Of a DNA stretch of 43,926 nucleotides, positions 1 to 8,469 are shown piece by piece (positions within the stretch are counted from its first letter, which is position 1; the number at the start of each line of letters is the position of its first letter). The stretch comes from Solirubrobacter ginsenosidimutans (GTDB taxonomy: Bacteria > Actinomycetota > Thermoleophilia > Solirubrobacterales > Solirubrobacteraceae). The DNA lies in the NCBI RefSeq assembly GCF_027587205.1, contig NZ_JAPDOD010000067.1, positions 1 to 43,926 of the forward strand, given 5' to 3'. A program made the position numbers and the translations under genes. The notes below the pieces were generated by a model. The model ran no database searches. It was not told where the DNA came from and saw nothing but the letters and a program-made list of their open reading frames with translations.

Positions 1-1
1 G

Positions 2-709
2 CAGCGCCGGGCTGCGCGCCGCGCGTCCGCCAAGCCCGCGCTCGCCCAGCGCCGCGCCTCCGCGGGTCTGACGCTCGCGCAGCGCCGGGCCGCCCGCCGC
101 GCGTCCGCCGACTTCACGCCCGCCCAGCGGCGCGCCGCGATCAAGGCCGCCGCCAACCTCACCCCTGCGCAGCGCAGGGCGGCGCTGCAGGCCGCGTCGA
201 AGCTCACGCCCGCGCAGCGGAAGGCGGCGCTGCAGGCCGCGTCGAAGCTCACCCCCGCGCAGCGCAGGGCGGCACTCGAAGCCGCGTCGAAGCTCACCCC
301 CGCGCAGCGCAGGGCGGCACTCGAAGCCGCGTCGAAGCTCACGCCAGCGCAGCGCAAGGCGGCACTCGAAGCCGCGTCGAAGCTCACGGCCGAGCAGCGC
401 CGCGCCGCCGTCGATGCCACCGCCGGCCTCACGCCCGCGGAACGCCGGGACGCAGCCCAACTCACCCCCGCCGAGCAGCGCGCGGTGGTCGGAGCGGCCA
501 AGGATGCGACGCCGGAACAGCGGCGCGCCGCGCTCGAACATCCGAAGGCGGCCGCCGAGCGCATCCGCGACGGCAACGCCCAACCGACGCCCACGGCCAC
601 CCCGACCCCGATCGCGACTCCCTCCCCCACGCCGACGCCCACCGCGACCCCGGACGACGACGAGCCCACCCGCCGGGACCGGCTCCGCGAGCGAATCTCC
701 GGCGCTTGA
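2..709 (+). CDS. Ala/Arg/Lys-rich tandem-repeat protein, 5'-truncated
   Basis: The reading frame is open from the window edge to TGA at 707-709, so the N-terminus is missing. The visible 235 residues consist mostly of repeats of LTPAQRRAALEAASK, encoded by 45-nt DNA repeats, which predict regular amphipathic, strongly basic helices. The first visible unit is shorter (33 nt between matching Gln codons 47 and 80), and units after 428 degenerate. A Pro/Thr-rich linker (PTPTATP type, about 595-655) and a charged DDDEPTRRDRLRERISGA tail follow. Such linkers are typical of exported or surface proteins, but the N-terminus that would show a signal peptide lies outside the window. I do not recognise the family. 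A DNA-binding, histone-H1-like basic protein is another possibility. Confidence 0.75.
   Translation, partial: QRRAARRASAKPALAQRRASAGLTLAQRRAARRASADFTPAQRRAAIKAAANLTPAQRRAALQAASKLTPAQRKAALQAASKLTPAQRRAALEAASKLTPAQRRAALEAASKLTPAQRKAALEAASKLTAEQRRAAVDATAGLTPAERRDAAQLTPAEQRAVVGAAKDATPEQRRAALEHPKAAAERIRDGNAQPTPTATPTPIATPSPTPTPTATPDDDEPTRRDRLRERISGA
68..427 (+). repeat. Eight in-frame 45-nt tandem repeats
   Basis: Units begin at 68, 113, 158, 203, 248, 293, 338 and 383, each 45 nt and encoding variants of LTPAQRRAALEAASK. The units from 203 to 382 are nearly identical at DNA level, which suggests recent expansion, whereas the outer units have diverged. The repeat is coding and in frame, so copy-number change would alter protein length without a frameshift. 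Confidence 0.9.
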
Positions 710-775
710 TTGCAACCTCCCGCGGCGACCCCGGTCTCAACGGGTGTCCGAACACCTCACCACGGGAGGCACCAA

Positions 776-1345
776 TTGCATCGCATGACCACCGCCCTGC
801 TCGCCGCCGCCGCCGCGCTGGCGGTTCCGGCCGCGGCATCCGCGCAGACCACCACGCCCGTCAACGTCGTCCGCGGGACGGCGGGCAACGACACGCTCGT
901 CGGCACGCCTGGCATCGACGTCATCTTCGGTTTCGCGGGCGATGACACGATCGCCGGTCTCGCCGCTCCCGACCGCCTCTACGGCGGCGACGGGGACGAC
1001 CAGATCTCCGGCGGCGACGGCAACGACGTCCTGCGCGGCGGGCGCGGGGCCGACACGCTCGACGGCGGTGCCGGCGACGATCGCATCGAAGGCCGCGCGG
1101 GGTCGGACACGATCCTCGGCGGCGACGGCAACGACAAGATCTGGGCCAAGGGCCGCGGCGGGAAGACCGACACGATCGACGCCGGCCCGGGCGACGACGT
1201 GATCCACGCCCGCGACGGCAGCGAGGACAAGATCGCCTGCGGCGCGGGTGACGACACCGTCCTCGCCGACTTCAAGGACGACGTCGCCGCCGACTGCGAA
1301 CACGTGCTGCGCAAGGCCGCCACGGGCGGTGACGACGCGTCCTGA
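776..1345 (+). CDS. Secreted RTX-type calcium-binding repeat protein
   Basis: This 189-residue protein has an N-terminal signal peptide (hydrophobic Ala/Leu stretch, cleavage likely after ASA before QTTTP). About seven RTX-like nonapeptides of the GGxGxDxU type follow (for example GGDGDDQIS, GGDGNDVLR, GGAGDDRIE, GGDGNDKIW), which in this family bind Ca2+ in a parallel beta-roll. The start is chosen at TTG 776 because GGGAGG at 764-769 sits 6 nt upstream; ATG 785 is in frame but 15 nt from that site. A cysteine pair near the C-terminus (ACGAGDD, ADCEHVL) may form a disulphide. No toxin, protease or other catalytic domain is present, so a structural or adhesive extracellular role is the most that can be inferred. 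No type I secretion genes are nearby, which fits Sec export. Confidence 0.85.
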   Translation: MHRMTTALLAAAAALAVPAAASAQTTTPVNVVRGTAGNDTLVGTPGIDVIFGFAGDDTIAGLAAPDRLYGGDGDDQISGGDGNDVLRGGRGADTLDGGAGDDRIEGRAGSDTILGGDGNDKIWAKGRGGKTDTIDAGPGDDVIHARDGSEDKIACGAGDDTVLADFKDDVAADCEHVLRKAATGGDDAS

Positions 1346-1362
1346 TCGACGCTCGGTGGGTT

Positions 1363-1404
1363 CTACGGCGTCGTGGTCGACAGTAGAAGTGTCCCGCCGT
1401 CTAC
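1363..1404 (-). pseudogene. Possible 3'-end remnant of a TTTP-ending surface protein gene
   Basis: On the minus strand this stretch reads VDGGTLLLSTTTP followed by TAG. It shares a 17-bp identity (1363-1379) with the 3' end of the large secreted phosphoesterase gene (4635-4651), which ends TFTLATTTP. A stop codon lies in frame shortly upstream, so nothing functional remains. It could be a relic of a duplicated beta-sandwich domain, or chance similarity in GC-rich DNA. Confidence 0.2.
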
Positions 1405-1472
1405 GGAAAGCCTAATTCGGCAATGGGGCGTTACTCATGCGGCTTGCGTCGCAATCGCCGGAGCCGTTTCTC

Positions 1473-1506
1473 CACGCACAGTGAAAAGGTGAAACGAATG
1501 TGCGTG
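1473..1506. terminator. Inverted repeat between convergent genes
   Basis: CACGCACA (1473-1480) and TGTGCGTG (1499-1506) form a perfect 8-bp stem with an 18-nt A-rich loop. It lies between the converging RTX and LuxR genes, where a bidirectional terminator is expected. There is no U-tract, so intrinsic termination is uncertain. Confidence 0.4.
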
Positions 1507-1510
1507 TGAG

Positions 1511-4150
1511 TCAACCCGCGCGTGAGACGGTCGCGGCGACCTGGGCCCGCGAGCGCAATCCGAGCTTGGCGAACACGCGCGTGAGGTGCGTCTCGATCGT
1601 CTTCTCGCTCAGGTAGAGGCGAGCGCCGATCTCTCGATTGGTGAGCCCTTCGGCCACGAGTTGGGCGACCTCGCGCTCACGCGGACTCAAGGCGCCCAAG
1701 CCCTCGCCCCCGGGCGCCCGCGGACCGCCGCGCCCGACGCGCACGCCGCTTTGACGCAGCACGAGCACCGCCTCTTCGGCCACTCGCGGCGCACCACACC
1801 GCACAGCCGCCTCCTCCGCGGTCCGGAGCTGGGCGATGCCGGCGTCGCGATCGTGGGCGAGCAGTGCCCGCCCGGCGAGGAGATGCGCCCGCGCGGCCTC
1901 GAGCGCCGCCCCGGCGGACTCAGCCTCGGCGATCGCTTGGAGGGCGAGCCCGGCGGCGAGCGGCGCGGCGGCGGCCCAGCCGCTCCCCTCCTCGGCCAAT
2001 GCGACGAGCGCTTGCGCGCGCGCCGCCGCTGCGCGGGCGCCCGCCATGCCGCTGGCAGGCGCGAGGCTCGCGGCGCGCTCAGCGTGCCCTCGTGCCGCCG
2101 CGAGGTCGCCGAGCGCGATGTCACTCTCGACCAGTACCGGCGCCCAGCGGCAGACCCACCCGTGGTCGATGTCATACGCGGCCACGAGCGGGCGGCCTTC
2201 GGCGTGCGAGCCGCGCGCGATCAAGACCGCGCCGAGCACGGCGCGGGCGACGATCGCCGACGCCGAGTCGTCGAGCTGCTGGGCGAGCTCGACGCTCTCG
2301 GTCGCGGCCGCCAGCGCCGGATCGAGGCGCCCGCGCTCCAGCAGTACCCACGCGTCGAGCCACAGCGCCCACTGGACGAGCTGGGCGTTGCCGCTCACCC
2401 GCGCCGACTGCTCCGCGGCGTCGGCCAGCGGCTCGGCCTCGGCGATCCGTCCCAGCAGCCCGAGTGCGAGCACGGCCGCGAGGTCGTGCGGGATCGCAGC
2501 GGCCCCGTTGCCGCTCCGGCGCGCCGCCGCTGCGATCCGCCGCGCCGCGGCAAGCCCGTCCGGCAGCCGGTCGAGTGCGAGCAGACCCCAGGAGATCGCC
2601 ATCGCCGGCTCGGCCAGTGCCCCGAGCTCGTCGTCGGCGACGGCATCGCCGAGCCCAGACGTGCCGGCCAACGGCTCACCCGCGAACGCATCACCGACGG
2701 CGAGCAGCGTTGCCGCGATCGCGCGGACCGCCCCGGACGTCCCGTCCGCGGCTCGAAACGCCCAGCCGCGCATCTCGGCGTACTCGCCGCGCTGGTAGGC
2801 GGCGACCGCGAGATCGGCGCTCACCCGCGCGGCGACTTCGGGCGTCGCCGCCGCGTCCAGCGCGCGTCGTAGCCGCAGCCGCGCGGCGTCGTGGCGGCCG
2901 AGCCGGCGCTCGACGCTCGCCGCGGCGACCGCCATTCGCGGCTCCGCGGAATCCCCGGCGATCGCGAGCGCGTCCGTCAGCCGACCCGCCTCGACCAGTG
3001 TCTCGGCGAGGTCAGCGAGATCCGCGCCGCGCGGATCGGCGCGCCGAGCGGCGAGCAGCCAGTCCGCGGCGACGCCCGGCGCCTGCGCGCGAACCTCACC
3101 CGCCGCCGCCCGAAGGATCCGCGCCGCGTCGAGATCCCCCGGCACCGCCGCGAACGCGAGATGGTGCGCGCGCACCGGCAGCGCCGCGCCGAAGCCGGCG
3201 AGCACGCGCGCCGCCGCCGCGTGCCCGCTCACCCGCGCCCCGGACCCGAGCCCCTCGTAGACGGCGCCGCGCACGACGGGATGCCGAAACGCGAACCGCC
3301 GGGCGGCCAACTCCGAGCGCACGAGCGTCGCCGCTTCCAGCGCATCGAGGGCGCCGAGCGCCCGCGACAGGTCGAGGTCCGCGATGCCAATCGCGACGTC
3401 GAGGTCGAACGGGTCCCCGGCGATCGCGCCCGCGCGCAGAAGCCGCTGCGCGTCCTCGGGCAATGCCGCCACTTCCGCCTGCACCGCCGCGACGATCCCG
3501 CCCGGCACGCCGCCGCCCGAGCGCGCGAGCTCCTGGAGCAGCAACGGATTGCCGCCGGAAGCCTCGAACACGCGGTCGGCGTCGACGACGTCCGCCAGCA
3601 GCGCCTCGGCGACCTCCCGCTCCAGCGGCGCAAGGTCGAGCGAGACCAGCTCGATCGCCCCGCTCGCCCGCCGCGCGGCCAGCAAGCGGTCCGCGACCGG
3701 CGACGGGCGCAGGCCCAGAGCGAGCAACAGGGAAGCTTCAGGCGGTCGTCGCAGCAGGTGATCGAGGAACTCGAGCGTCGCCGGGTCGGCCCAGTGGACG
3801 TCGTCGACCAGCAGCAGCAGCGGGCGCCCGGACGCCACCGATGCCACGCGCTCGCCGAGCTCCCGGTACGCCCGCCAGCGCTCGGCCCCCGAGCCGGACG
3901 ACACCAGAGACCCACCGAGCGCGTCCAGGATCGGCACGAGCGGCACGTCTCGCTCCAGCTCGCTCGCACGCCCCTCGCAGACCACGAACCGCAACGCGAC
4001 CGCGCGCGAGCGCAACACCGAAAGCAGCGCGGTCTTGCCGATCCCGGCCTCGCCGCGGACGAGCACGAGCCGCGATCCACCGCGAGCGACAGCATCGAGC
4101 ACGCCTTCCAGCGCCTCGAGCTCAGCCCCACGTCCAAACAGCTCGGGCAC
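1511..4150 (-). CDS. ATP-binding LuxR-family regulator (LAL/MalT-like)
   Basis: The 879-residue protein has the large-ATP-binding LuxR layout. An N-terminal AAA/NACHT-like ATPase carries Walker A GEAGIGKT (33-40) and Walker B LLLLVDD (111-117). A long Ala/Leu/Arg-rich TPR-like helical middle follows, then a C-terminal LuxR helix-turn-helix (about 821-876: LSPREREVAQLV, NREIGARLYLSEKTIETHL). Such proteins sense a ligand through the helical region and activate nearby promoters in an ATP-dependent way. The start is GTG at 4148-4150; no good Shine-Dalgarno site is visible. It is transcribed away from the SnoaL-like gene across a 64-bp gap, so that gene is the obvious target candidate. The ligand is unknown. 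Confidence 0.9.
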   Translation of the reverse strand: MPELFGRGAELEALEGVLDAVARGGSRLVLVRGEAGIGKTALLSVLRSRAVALRFVVCEGRASELERDVPLVPILDALGGSLVSSGSGAERWRAYRELGERVASVASGRPLLLLVDDVHWADPATLEFLDHLLRRPPEASLLLALGLRPSPVADRLLAARRASGAIELVSLDLAPLEREVAEALLADVVDADRVFEASGGNPLLLQELARSGGGVPGGIVAAVQAEVAALPEDAQRLLRAGAIAGDPFDLDVAIGIADLDLSRALGALDALEAATLVRSELAARRFAFRHPVVRGAVYEGLGSGARVSGHAAAARVLAGFGAALPVRAHHLAFAAVPGDLDAARILRAAAGEVRAQAPGVAADWLLAARRADPRGADLADLAETLVEAGRLTDALAIAGDSAEPRMAVAAASVERRLGRHDAARLRLRRALDAAATPEVAARVSADLAVAAYQRGEYAEMRGWAFRAADGTSGAVRAIAATLLAVGDAFAGEPLAGTSGLGDAVADDELGALAEPAMAISWGLLALDRLPDGLAAARRIAAAARRSGNGAAAIPHDLAAVLALGLLGRIAEAEPLADAAEQSARVSGNAQLVQWALWLDAWVLLERGRLDPALAAATESVELAQQLDDSASAIVARAVLGAVLIARGSHAEGRPLVAAYDIDHGWVCRWAPVLVESDIALGDLAAARGHAERAASLAPASGMAGARAAAARAQALVALAEEGSGWAAAAPLAAGLALQAIAEAESAGAALEAARAHLLAGRALLAHDRDAGIAQLRTAEEAAVRCGAPRVAEEAVLVLRQSGVRVGRGGPRAPGGEGLGALSPREREVAQLVAEGLTNREIGARLYLSEKTIETHLTRVFAKLGLRSRAQVAATVSRAG

Positions 4151-4165
4151 GCGCTCAGGCTATTG

Positions 4166-4179
4166 CAGGGGTTCCCCTG
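4166..4179. promoter_or_regulatory. Candidate operator in divergent intergenic region
   Basis: CAGGGG-TT-CCCCTG is a perfect 6-bp inverted repeat with a 2-nt centre, inside the 64-bp gap between the LuxR regulator and the SnoaL-like gene. Position and symmetry fit an operator. No clear -10/-35 pair could be assigned. Confidence 0.35.
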
Positions 4180-4214
4180 ATGTTCCCGCCCCGGAGCGGT
4201 GGGACCGTCCACCC

Positions 4215-4625
4215 ATGACCAAGACCCTCGCACCCACGGCCAACGAACGCACCTGGCACGCCTCCGGCGCCGCCCTCTACGCCGGTGACATCGACACGTT
4301 CCTGAGCCACTGGCACGAAGACGGCCGCTACGAGGTCGCGTACCCGATCGCCGGCTTCCCCGCGGTCGTCACCGGCCATGACGAGCTCCGCGCGCTCTTC
4401 ACCGGCTTCGCCACGCTCGCCGAATGGATCAAGGTCGAGAACGTGCGCTTCCACCAGACGACCGACGCGGACGTCGCGTTCGTCGAGGAGCACATGACCG
4501 CCGGGCTGCGCGACGGGCGCGGCTACGAGAACGACCTCTGCCTGCGCGTCACCTTCCGTGACGGCCGGATCGCGGAGATCTTCGAGTACTACGGGGAGCG
4601 AGCGCACGAGGCGCTCGCTCCCTGA
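4215..4625 (+). CDS. SnoaL-like/NTF2-fold protein
   Basis: This 136-residue protein has the pattern of the SnoaL-like/ketosteroid-isomerase NTF2 superfamily: a helical N-terminus (YAGDIDTFLSHWHEDGRYEV), a central sheet, then DLCLRVTFRDGRIAEIFEYYG. The family forms a cone-shaped pocket that binds small hydrophobic ligands; members are isomerases, cyclases, hydrolases or non-catalytic binders, and the sequence alone does not say which. ATG 4215 is the natural start; the upstream frame would run through the intergenic region and into the divergent gene. The ribosome-binding site is weak. Control by the divergent LuxR protein is plausible from the layout. Confidence 0.8.
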   Translation: MTKTLAPTANERTWHASGAALYAGDIDTFLSHWHEDGRYEVAYPIAGFPAVVTGHDELRALFTGFATLAEWIKVENVRFHQTTDADVAFVEEHMTAGLRDGRGYENDLCLRVTFRDGRIAEIFEYYGERAHEALAP

Positions 4626-4634
4626 GCCACATGA

Positions 4635-7600
4635 CTACGGCGTCGTGGTCGCCAGCGTGAAGGTGACCGCGGCGCTGTAGTTGCCCGTGCGCAGCGGATC
4701 GGTCGCGGCGATCGACTGCTTGAAGGCGATCGCGAACGCGTCATTGGTGACCGGGCCGCTCCAGGCCGTCTTCTCCGGGGTGATCGCGACCGGCGTCGCC
4801 AGCTTGAACGCGCCGTTGGCGAGCGTGGCGGCCGTGGCCGTCAGCGCCGCGTCGCCGGCCGTCGAGGTGACGTTGGCGGTCGTCGAGGCGGTGTAGTCCT
4901 TCGTCACGCCCGGCGCGAACGCGCCGAAAGTGACTCCGCCCCCGCCCACCCCGCCGACCGTCAGCGCGAGCGTCGCCGGGACCTGCCCGCCGACCGGAGC
5001 GTCGGACCCGACGTGCGTGACCTGCACGTGGATCGTCTTCTCCGTGGTGATCGGCGCCAGCGACGCCTCGTCGGTGTACTCCCGCATCGAGTCGTTGGTG
5101 ACCCGCACCGTGACATCGCCCGTGTGCAGGCCGGTGAGCTTGCGGGTGAGCGGGTCCAGGATCGCGGCCTTGCCGGCGGCCTTGGCGGCCGCGACGTCGG
5201 TACCGATCGCCAGGTTGTCCGAGCCGCTGAAGTGGACCGACATCGGGTAGCGCAGCGGCACGACGCGCGTGCCGTTGGTGACGCCCTGCGGCTGGACGAT
5301 CGAGCCGTCGAGCTGCGCGCTGTCGCCCGCCTCCAGCACGGCCGGAGCATCCAGCGTGATCGACTGCGCGAACGCGCGGACGTCAGCGGTCAGCCACTGC
5401 TGGCCGGCGCTCGCGTCCTTGTCGACATGCCAGTCGAGCCAACCCGTGAAGCCGCCGCGATCCGGCGTGCCGTACGGGTCCTTGCCCGAGGACGGCAGCA
5501 CCGTGTACGGCACGCCCTCGATGCGGTGCACGTCGGCGATCTGCGCGTGCGAGCCGACCATCGACACGCCCTTGTTGGAGGCCGTGCGGAAGTCGGACAG
5601 CATCTTCTCGACGAGCGCGACCTCGCCGCGGTCGCCGAGCTGCGAAGCGTCCGTCTCCGCCGGATCGTCCACCGGGTGGTGGGCGAAGACCATGACGTTC
5701 TTGACCGCCGGGTTGGTCTTGGCGTCGTCGAGCGCCGCCTGGAACATCGGCATCTGCGCCCAGTTGGTGCTGCGCAGGCTGCCGTAGGAGCTCGCCAGCA
5801 GGATGAAGCGCGTCCCGTTGTGATCGAACGTGCCGTAGGGCTGGCCGAACTGCGCGATGAACGGCGCGAGGTCGCCCTGGGCGCCGGCGCGGTAGGACTC
5901 GTGGTTGCCCGGGACGTAGTAGCACGGGGTCTTGTCCGCGGTCGGGGCCGGCGGGTCGTCCTTGCCGATCGTCGACTGGAGCGGGATCAGCTGGCAGCCG
6001 CCCTGCTCGAGCGTCGTGCGCGCGAGCGCGACGTCCTCGGCCGCGCCGTTGTCGGTGATGTCACCGTTGAGGACGATCAGGTCCGGGTTGGTCTTGCGGA
6101 TGCGCTCGATCGCGGCCACGCCGACCTTCGCCAGCGTCGGGTTGGCGGCCGTGAACTGCACGTCGGAGAGCGTGCCGAAGGACCAGTCGTCCTTGCCATT
6201 GGTGGTGCCGTCCGCCGAGAACAGCGCGTCGGGCTTGAGCGGGTCGGCGGGCGGGCTCGCGACGGTCGCCGAGTAGTCCGCGTCGATGCTCTTGAACACG
6301 ACGACGCCGTCCTTCTGCAGCGCCGCGTTGGTCTCGATCACCTGCGACGAGGTGATCGTGATCGGGAACTTCGTCGTCGACGGCAGCGTGAAGACGACGT
6401 CGTTGTCGCCGACCTTGACGGGCGCGCCGAGCGGACCGCTCGACACGTTGCCCGCGTCACGCCACGAGAGGTAGGTGAACTGCAGCGCCTGCGTGCTCGT
6501 GAACTTCAGGTGCAGGCGCAGCGGGGCGCCCGGGACCGCGATGGTGAAGCCCGTCTTGGCGCTGATCCCGGAGTTGCGCTCGGCCTTGTAGGTCAGGCGC
6601 AGGTTGCCGGAGCCGTCGACGTCGATCTTCTGGTTGGCCGCGACGGTGCCGTTGGTGTTCCAGCGCGTCGCCTCGTCGGCGTGGTTGAAGGTGTAGACGT
6701 TGTTCTGGACGACGCCGATCGTGATCGGGAGCTTCTCCTCCTGGTCTGCGACCTTGACGTCCAGCGTCGTGCCGCCCGCCTTCAGCGGCGTGATCTTCAG
6801 CGCGCCCGCCTCGGTCTCCTCGACCTTGATCAGGTCGTGGTCGTAGTCGAGGGTCATGTCCTGCAGCTCGATCGGGGCGGTGTAGCCCTGGTCGTCGCGG
6901 CCGACGACCTTCAGCGTCTGCGCGAGGTTCGCCGTCGCGTCGGCGTAGGAGAGGCGGTTGCTCGAGAGCTCGAGCGTCCGCAGCGGGTGAAGGACGTGGA
7001 CCTTCGTGTCCTGGGTGACGCCGTCGATCGTGGCCGTGGCCGTGATGTCGTCCTTGGCGTCGGCGGGCGCTTGCACGTTGCGCGTCCACGTCGCGCCGCT
7101 GACGCGCGTCTGGTGATCGTCGAGCCCGACGCCGGTCAGCGTGCGGTGCAGCCCCGGGAAGATCCGCGGCTCCTCGGGCGAGACGACGATCGAGCCGACC
7201 TTGCCGTTGCCGGCGCCGACGAAGAGGCCGATGCCGGTCGGATCGGCGCGCTCCTGGCCGTCGGAGGGCGTGTTGCGCAGGGTCGCGACGGTGCCGCCGA
7301 GCGGGCGCGCGACGAGCGTCGTCGAGCCGCCGCCGTCGAGGTTCAGGCCGGTGTCGGCACCGAGGTCGAGCAGCATCTGCGCGGTCTGCGCGAGCGTCGT
7401 TCCCAGGGCGGCCTGCGTCTGCCGTCCGTCCGTGATCAGCAGGAACATCGTCTTCCCGCCGTCCTTGAAGCCGATCGCGGTGCGCGGGGCGACGGACGTG
7501 TCCCCCTGCGGCACGGCGACGCCGTTCTGGATCAGCGGCTTGTTGGTGCCGATCGCCCACTGCATCTGCTGCGCGGCCGAGTCCTTGAGGCCGTAGGTCA

Positions 7601-8360
7601 GCTTGACCGGATCGCCCGGCTTGAGCGCCTTGATGGCGTCGGCGCCGGCGTCGCGGCCGACGAGGTAGTACGCGCCGTCCGGGATCGCGCCGGTGCCGGC
7701 GGAGGTGTGAACCTCGACGACCTTGTCGTCCTGCACCAGGACCTCGGCGACGTTGGCCACGCCCGCCACGCTGCGGCTGCGGATCTGGCTGCCCCACGCG
7801 GACGTGTAGGCGATGATGCTGCCGGCCGGGACGCCGCCCGAGTTGGCCGCGTTGAGCGTGAGGATCGGCTTGACGGTGCCGTTGAGGTCGGCGCTCGCCT
7901 GCAGCGTCAGGTCGACGAGCTGCCCGAGGCCGCTCTTGCTCACGCCCACGTGCGCCCAGCCGCTGGCGTCGGCGCTCTTGATCAGCTGACCGGCCTGGAT
8001 CTCGCCGCCGAGCGACGCCTGCGTCGAGTCGATGTCGAAGAAGTCGCCGTTGACGCCGGCGGCCGCGCCGGCGCGGCTGGCCATGCTGGAGAGCGCCTCG
8101 CCCTGCGCGACGTGCGGCGCCGTCAGCAGGTCGGACTTGACCGCGCTGTTGGACAGGTCGACGGTCAGCACCTGCTCGTCGTACCAGCCGGACGAGTTGA
8201 GGAACTTCTGGTGCTTGAGGGTGATGCCGGGGCCGACCGGCTCGGTCTTGTCGATCAGGTTCAACTGATCGGCGGCGCCCGCAAGGGACGGCGCGGCCAG
8301 GGCCATGGCGGCCGCGGCGATGAACGCACGCAGAAGCGTGCGCGGACGGGGTTCGAGCAT
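4635..8360 (-). CDS. Secreted phosphodiester glycosidase / metallophosphoesterase
   Basis: This 1241-residue exported protein has a signal peptide (1-29, ending LAGA). An N-terminal NAGPA-type phosphodiester glycosidase domain spans about 50-385, with GVNGDFFD (102-109) and DGGGST (342-347). Ig-like/beta-sandwich segments cover about 390-700. A calcineurin-like phosphoesterase spans about 725-985, with SDVQ (732-735), NGD (765-767), GNHE (818-821), HH (894-895) and GSHAQ (936-940). A further beta region leads to a C-terminal beta-sandwich (about 1125-1241) ending TFTLATTTP. Two usual metal-ligand His positions (DxH and GHxH) are Gln here. Start ATG 8358-8360 is preceded by AGGAG at the right spacing. 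A role in trimming phosphodiester-linked sugars or phosphates of envelope or environmental polymers is likely; the substrate is unknown. Confidence 0.88.
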   Translation of the reverse strand: MLEPRPRTLLRAFIAAAAMALAAPSLAGAADQLNLIDKTEPVGPGITLKHQKFLNSSGWYDEQVLTVDLSNSAVKSDLLTAPHVAQGEALSSMASRAGAAAGVNGDFFDIDSTQASLGGEIQAGQLIKSADASGWAHVGVSKSGLGQLVDLTLQASADLNGTVKPILTLNAANSGGVPAGSIIAYTSAWGSQIRSRSVAGVANVAEVLVQDDKVVEVHTSAGTGAIPDGAYYLVGRDAGADAIKALKPGDPVKLTYGLKDSAAQQMQWAIGTNKPLIQNGVAVPQGDTSVAPRTAIGFKDGGKTMFLLITDGRQTQAALGTTLAQTAQMLLDLGADTGLNLDGGGSTTLVARPLGGTVATLRNTPSDGQERADPTGIGLFVGAGNGKVGSIVVSPEEPRIFPGLHRTLTGVGLDDHQTRVSGATWTRNVQAPADAKDDITATATIDGVTQDTKVHVLHPLRTLELSSNRLSYADATANLAQTLKVVGRDDQGYTAPIELQDMTLDYDHDLIKVEETEAGALKITPLKAGGTTLDVKVADQEEKLPITIGVVQNNVYTFNHADEATRWNTNGTVAANQKIDVDGSGNLRLTYKAERNSGISAKTGFTIAVPGAPLRLHLKFTSTQALQFTYLSWRDAGNVSSGPLGAPVKVGDNDVVFTLPSTTKFPITITSSQVIETNAALQKDGVVVFKSIDADYSATVASPPADPLKPDALFSADGTTNGKDDWSFGTLSDVQFTAANPTLAKVGVAAIERIRKTNPDLIVLNGDITDNGAAEDVALARTTLEQGGCQLIPLQSTIGKDDPPAPTADKTPCYYVPGNHESYRAGAQGDLAPFIAQFGQPYGTFDHNGTRFILLASSYGSLRSTNWAQMPMFQAALDDAKTNPAVKNVMVFAHHPVDDPAETDASQLGDRGEVALVEKMLSDFRTASNKGVSMVGSHAQIADVHRIEGVPYTVLPSSGKDPYGTPDRGGFTGWLDWHVDKDASAGQQWLTADVRAFAQSITLDAPAVLEAGDSAQLDGSIVQPQGVTNGTRVVPLRYPMSVHFSGSDNLAIGTDVAAAKAAGKAAILDPLTRKLTGLHTGDVTVRVTNDSMREYTDEASLAPITTEKTIHVQVTHVGSDAPVGGQVPATLALTVGGVGGGGVTFGAFAPGVTKDYTASTTANVTSTAGDAALTATAATLANGAFKLATPVAITPEKTAWSGPVTNDAFAIAFKQSIAATDPLRTGNYSAAVTFTLATTTP

Positions 8361-8469
8361 CCGGGCTCCTATTGAGAGAGGTACTGCGGGGAGACCGCGC
8401 GATCTAACGCGACCCCGCCCCCGGATCCGTGACGGTGCTGTGAACCCGCCGGCCTTTGTCAGATGAACG

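Noticed and set aside
68..427. CRISPR array at the window start
   Set aside because: Contiguous 45-nt units without spacers, all in one reading frame.
1864..4218. Long plus-strand frame opposite the LuxR regulator
   Set aside because: Arg/Pro/Ala-rich shadow of a clear LAL-type regulator; no domain visible.
5013..8375. Long open frame (over 1100 codons) antisense to the secreted phosphoesterase gene
   Set aside because: Its translation is Arg/Val/Asp-rich low complexity without motifs, as expected when high-GC3 coding DNA is read in reverse. The minus-strand gene has a signal peptide, catalytic motifs and a ribosome-binding site.
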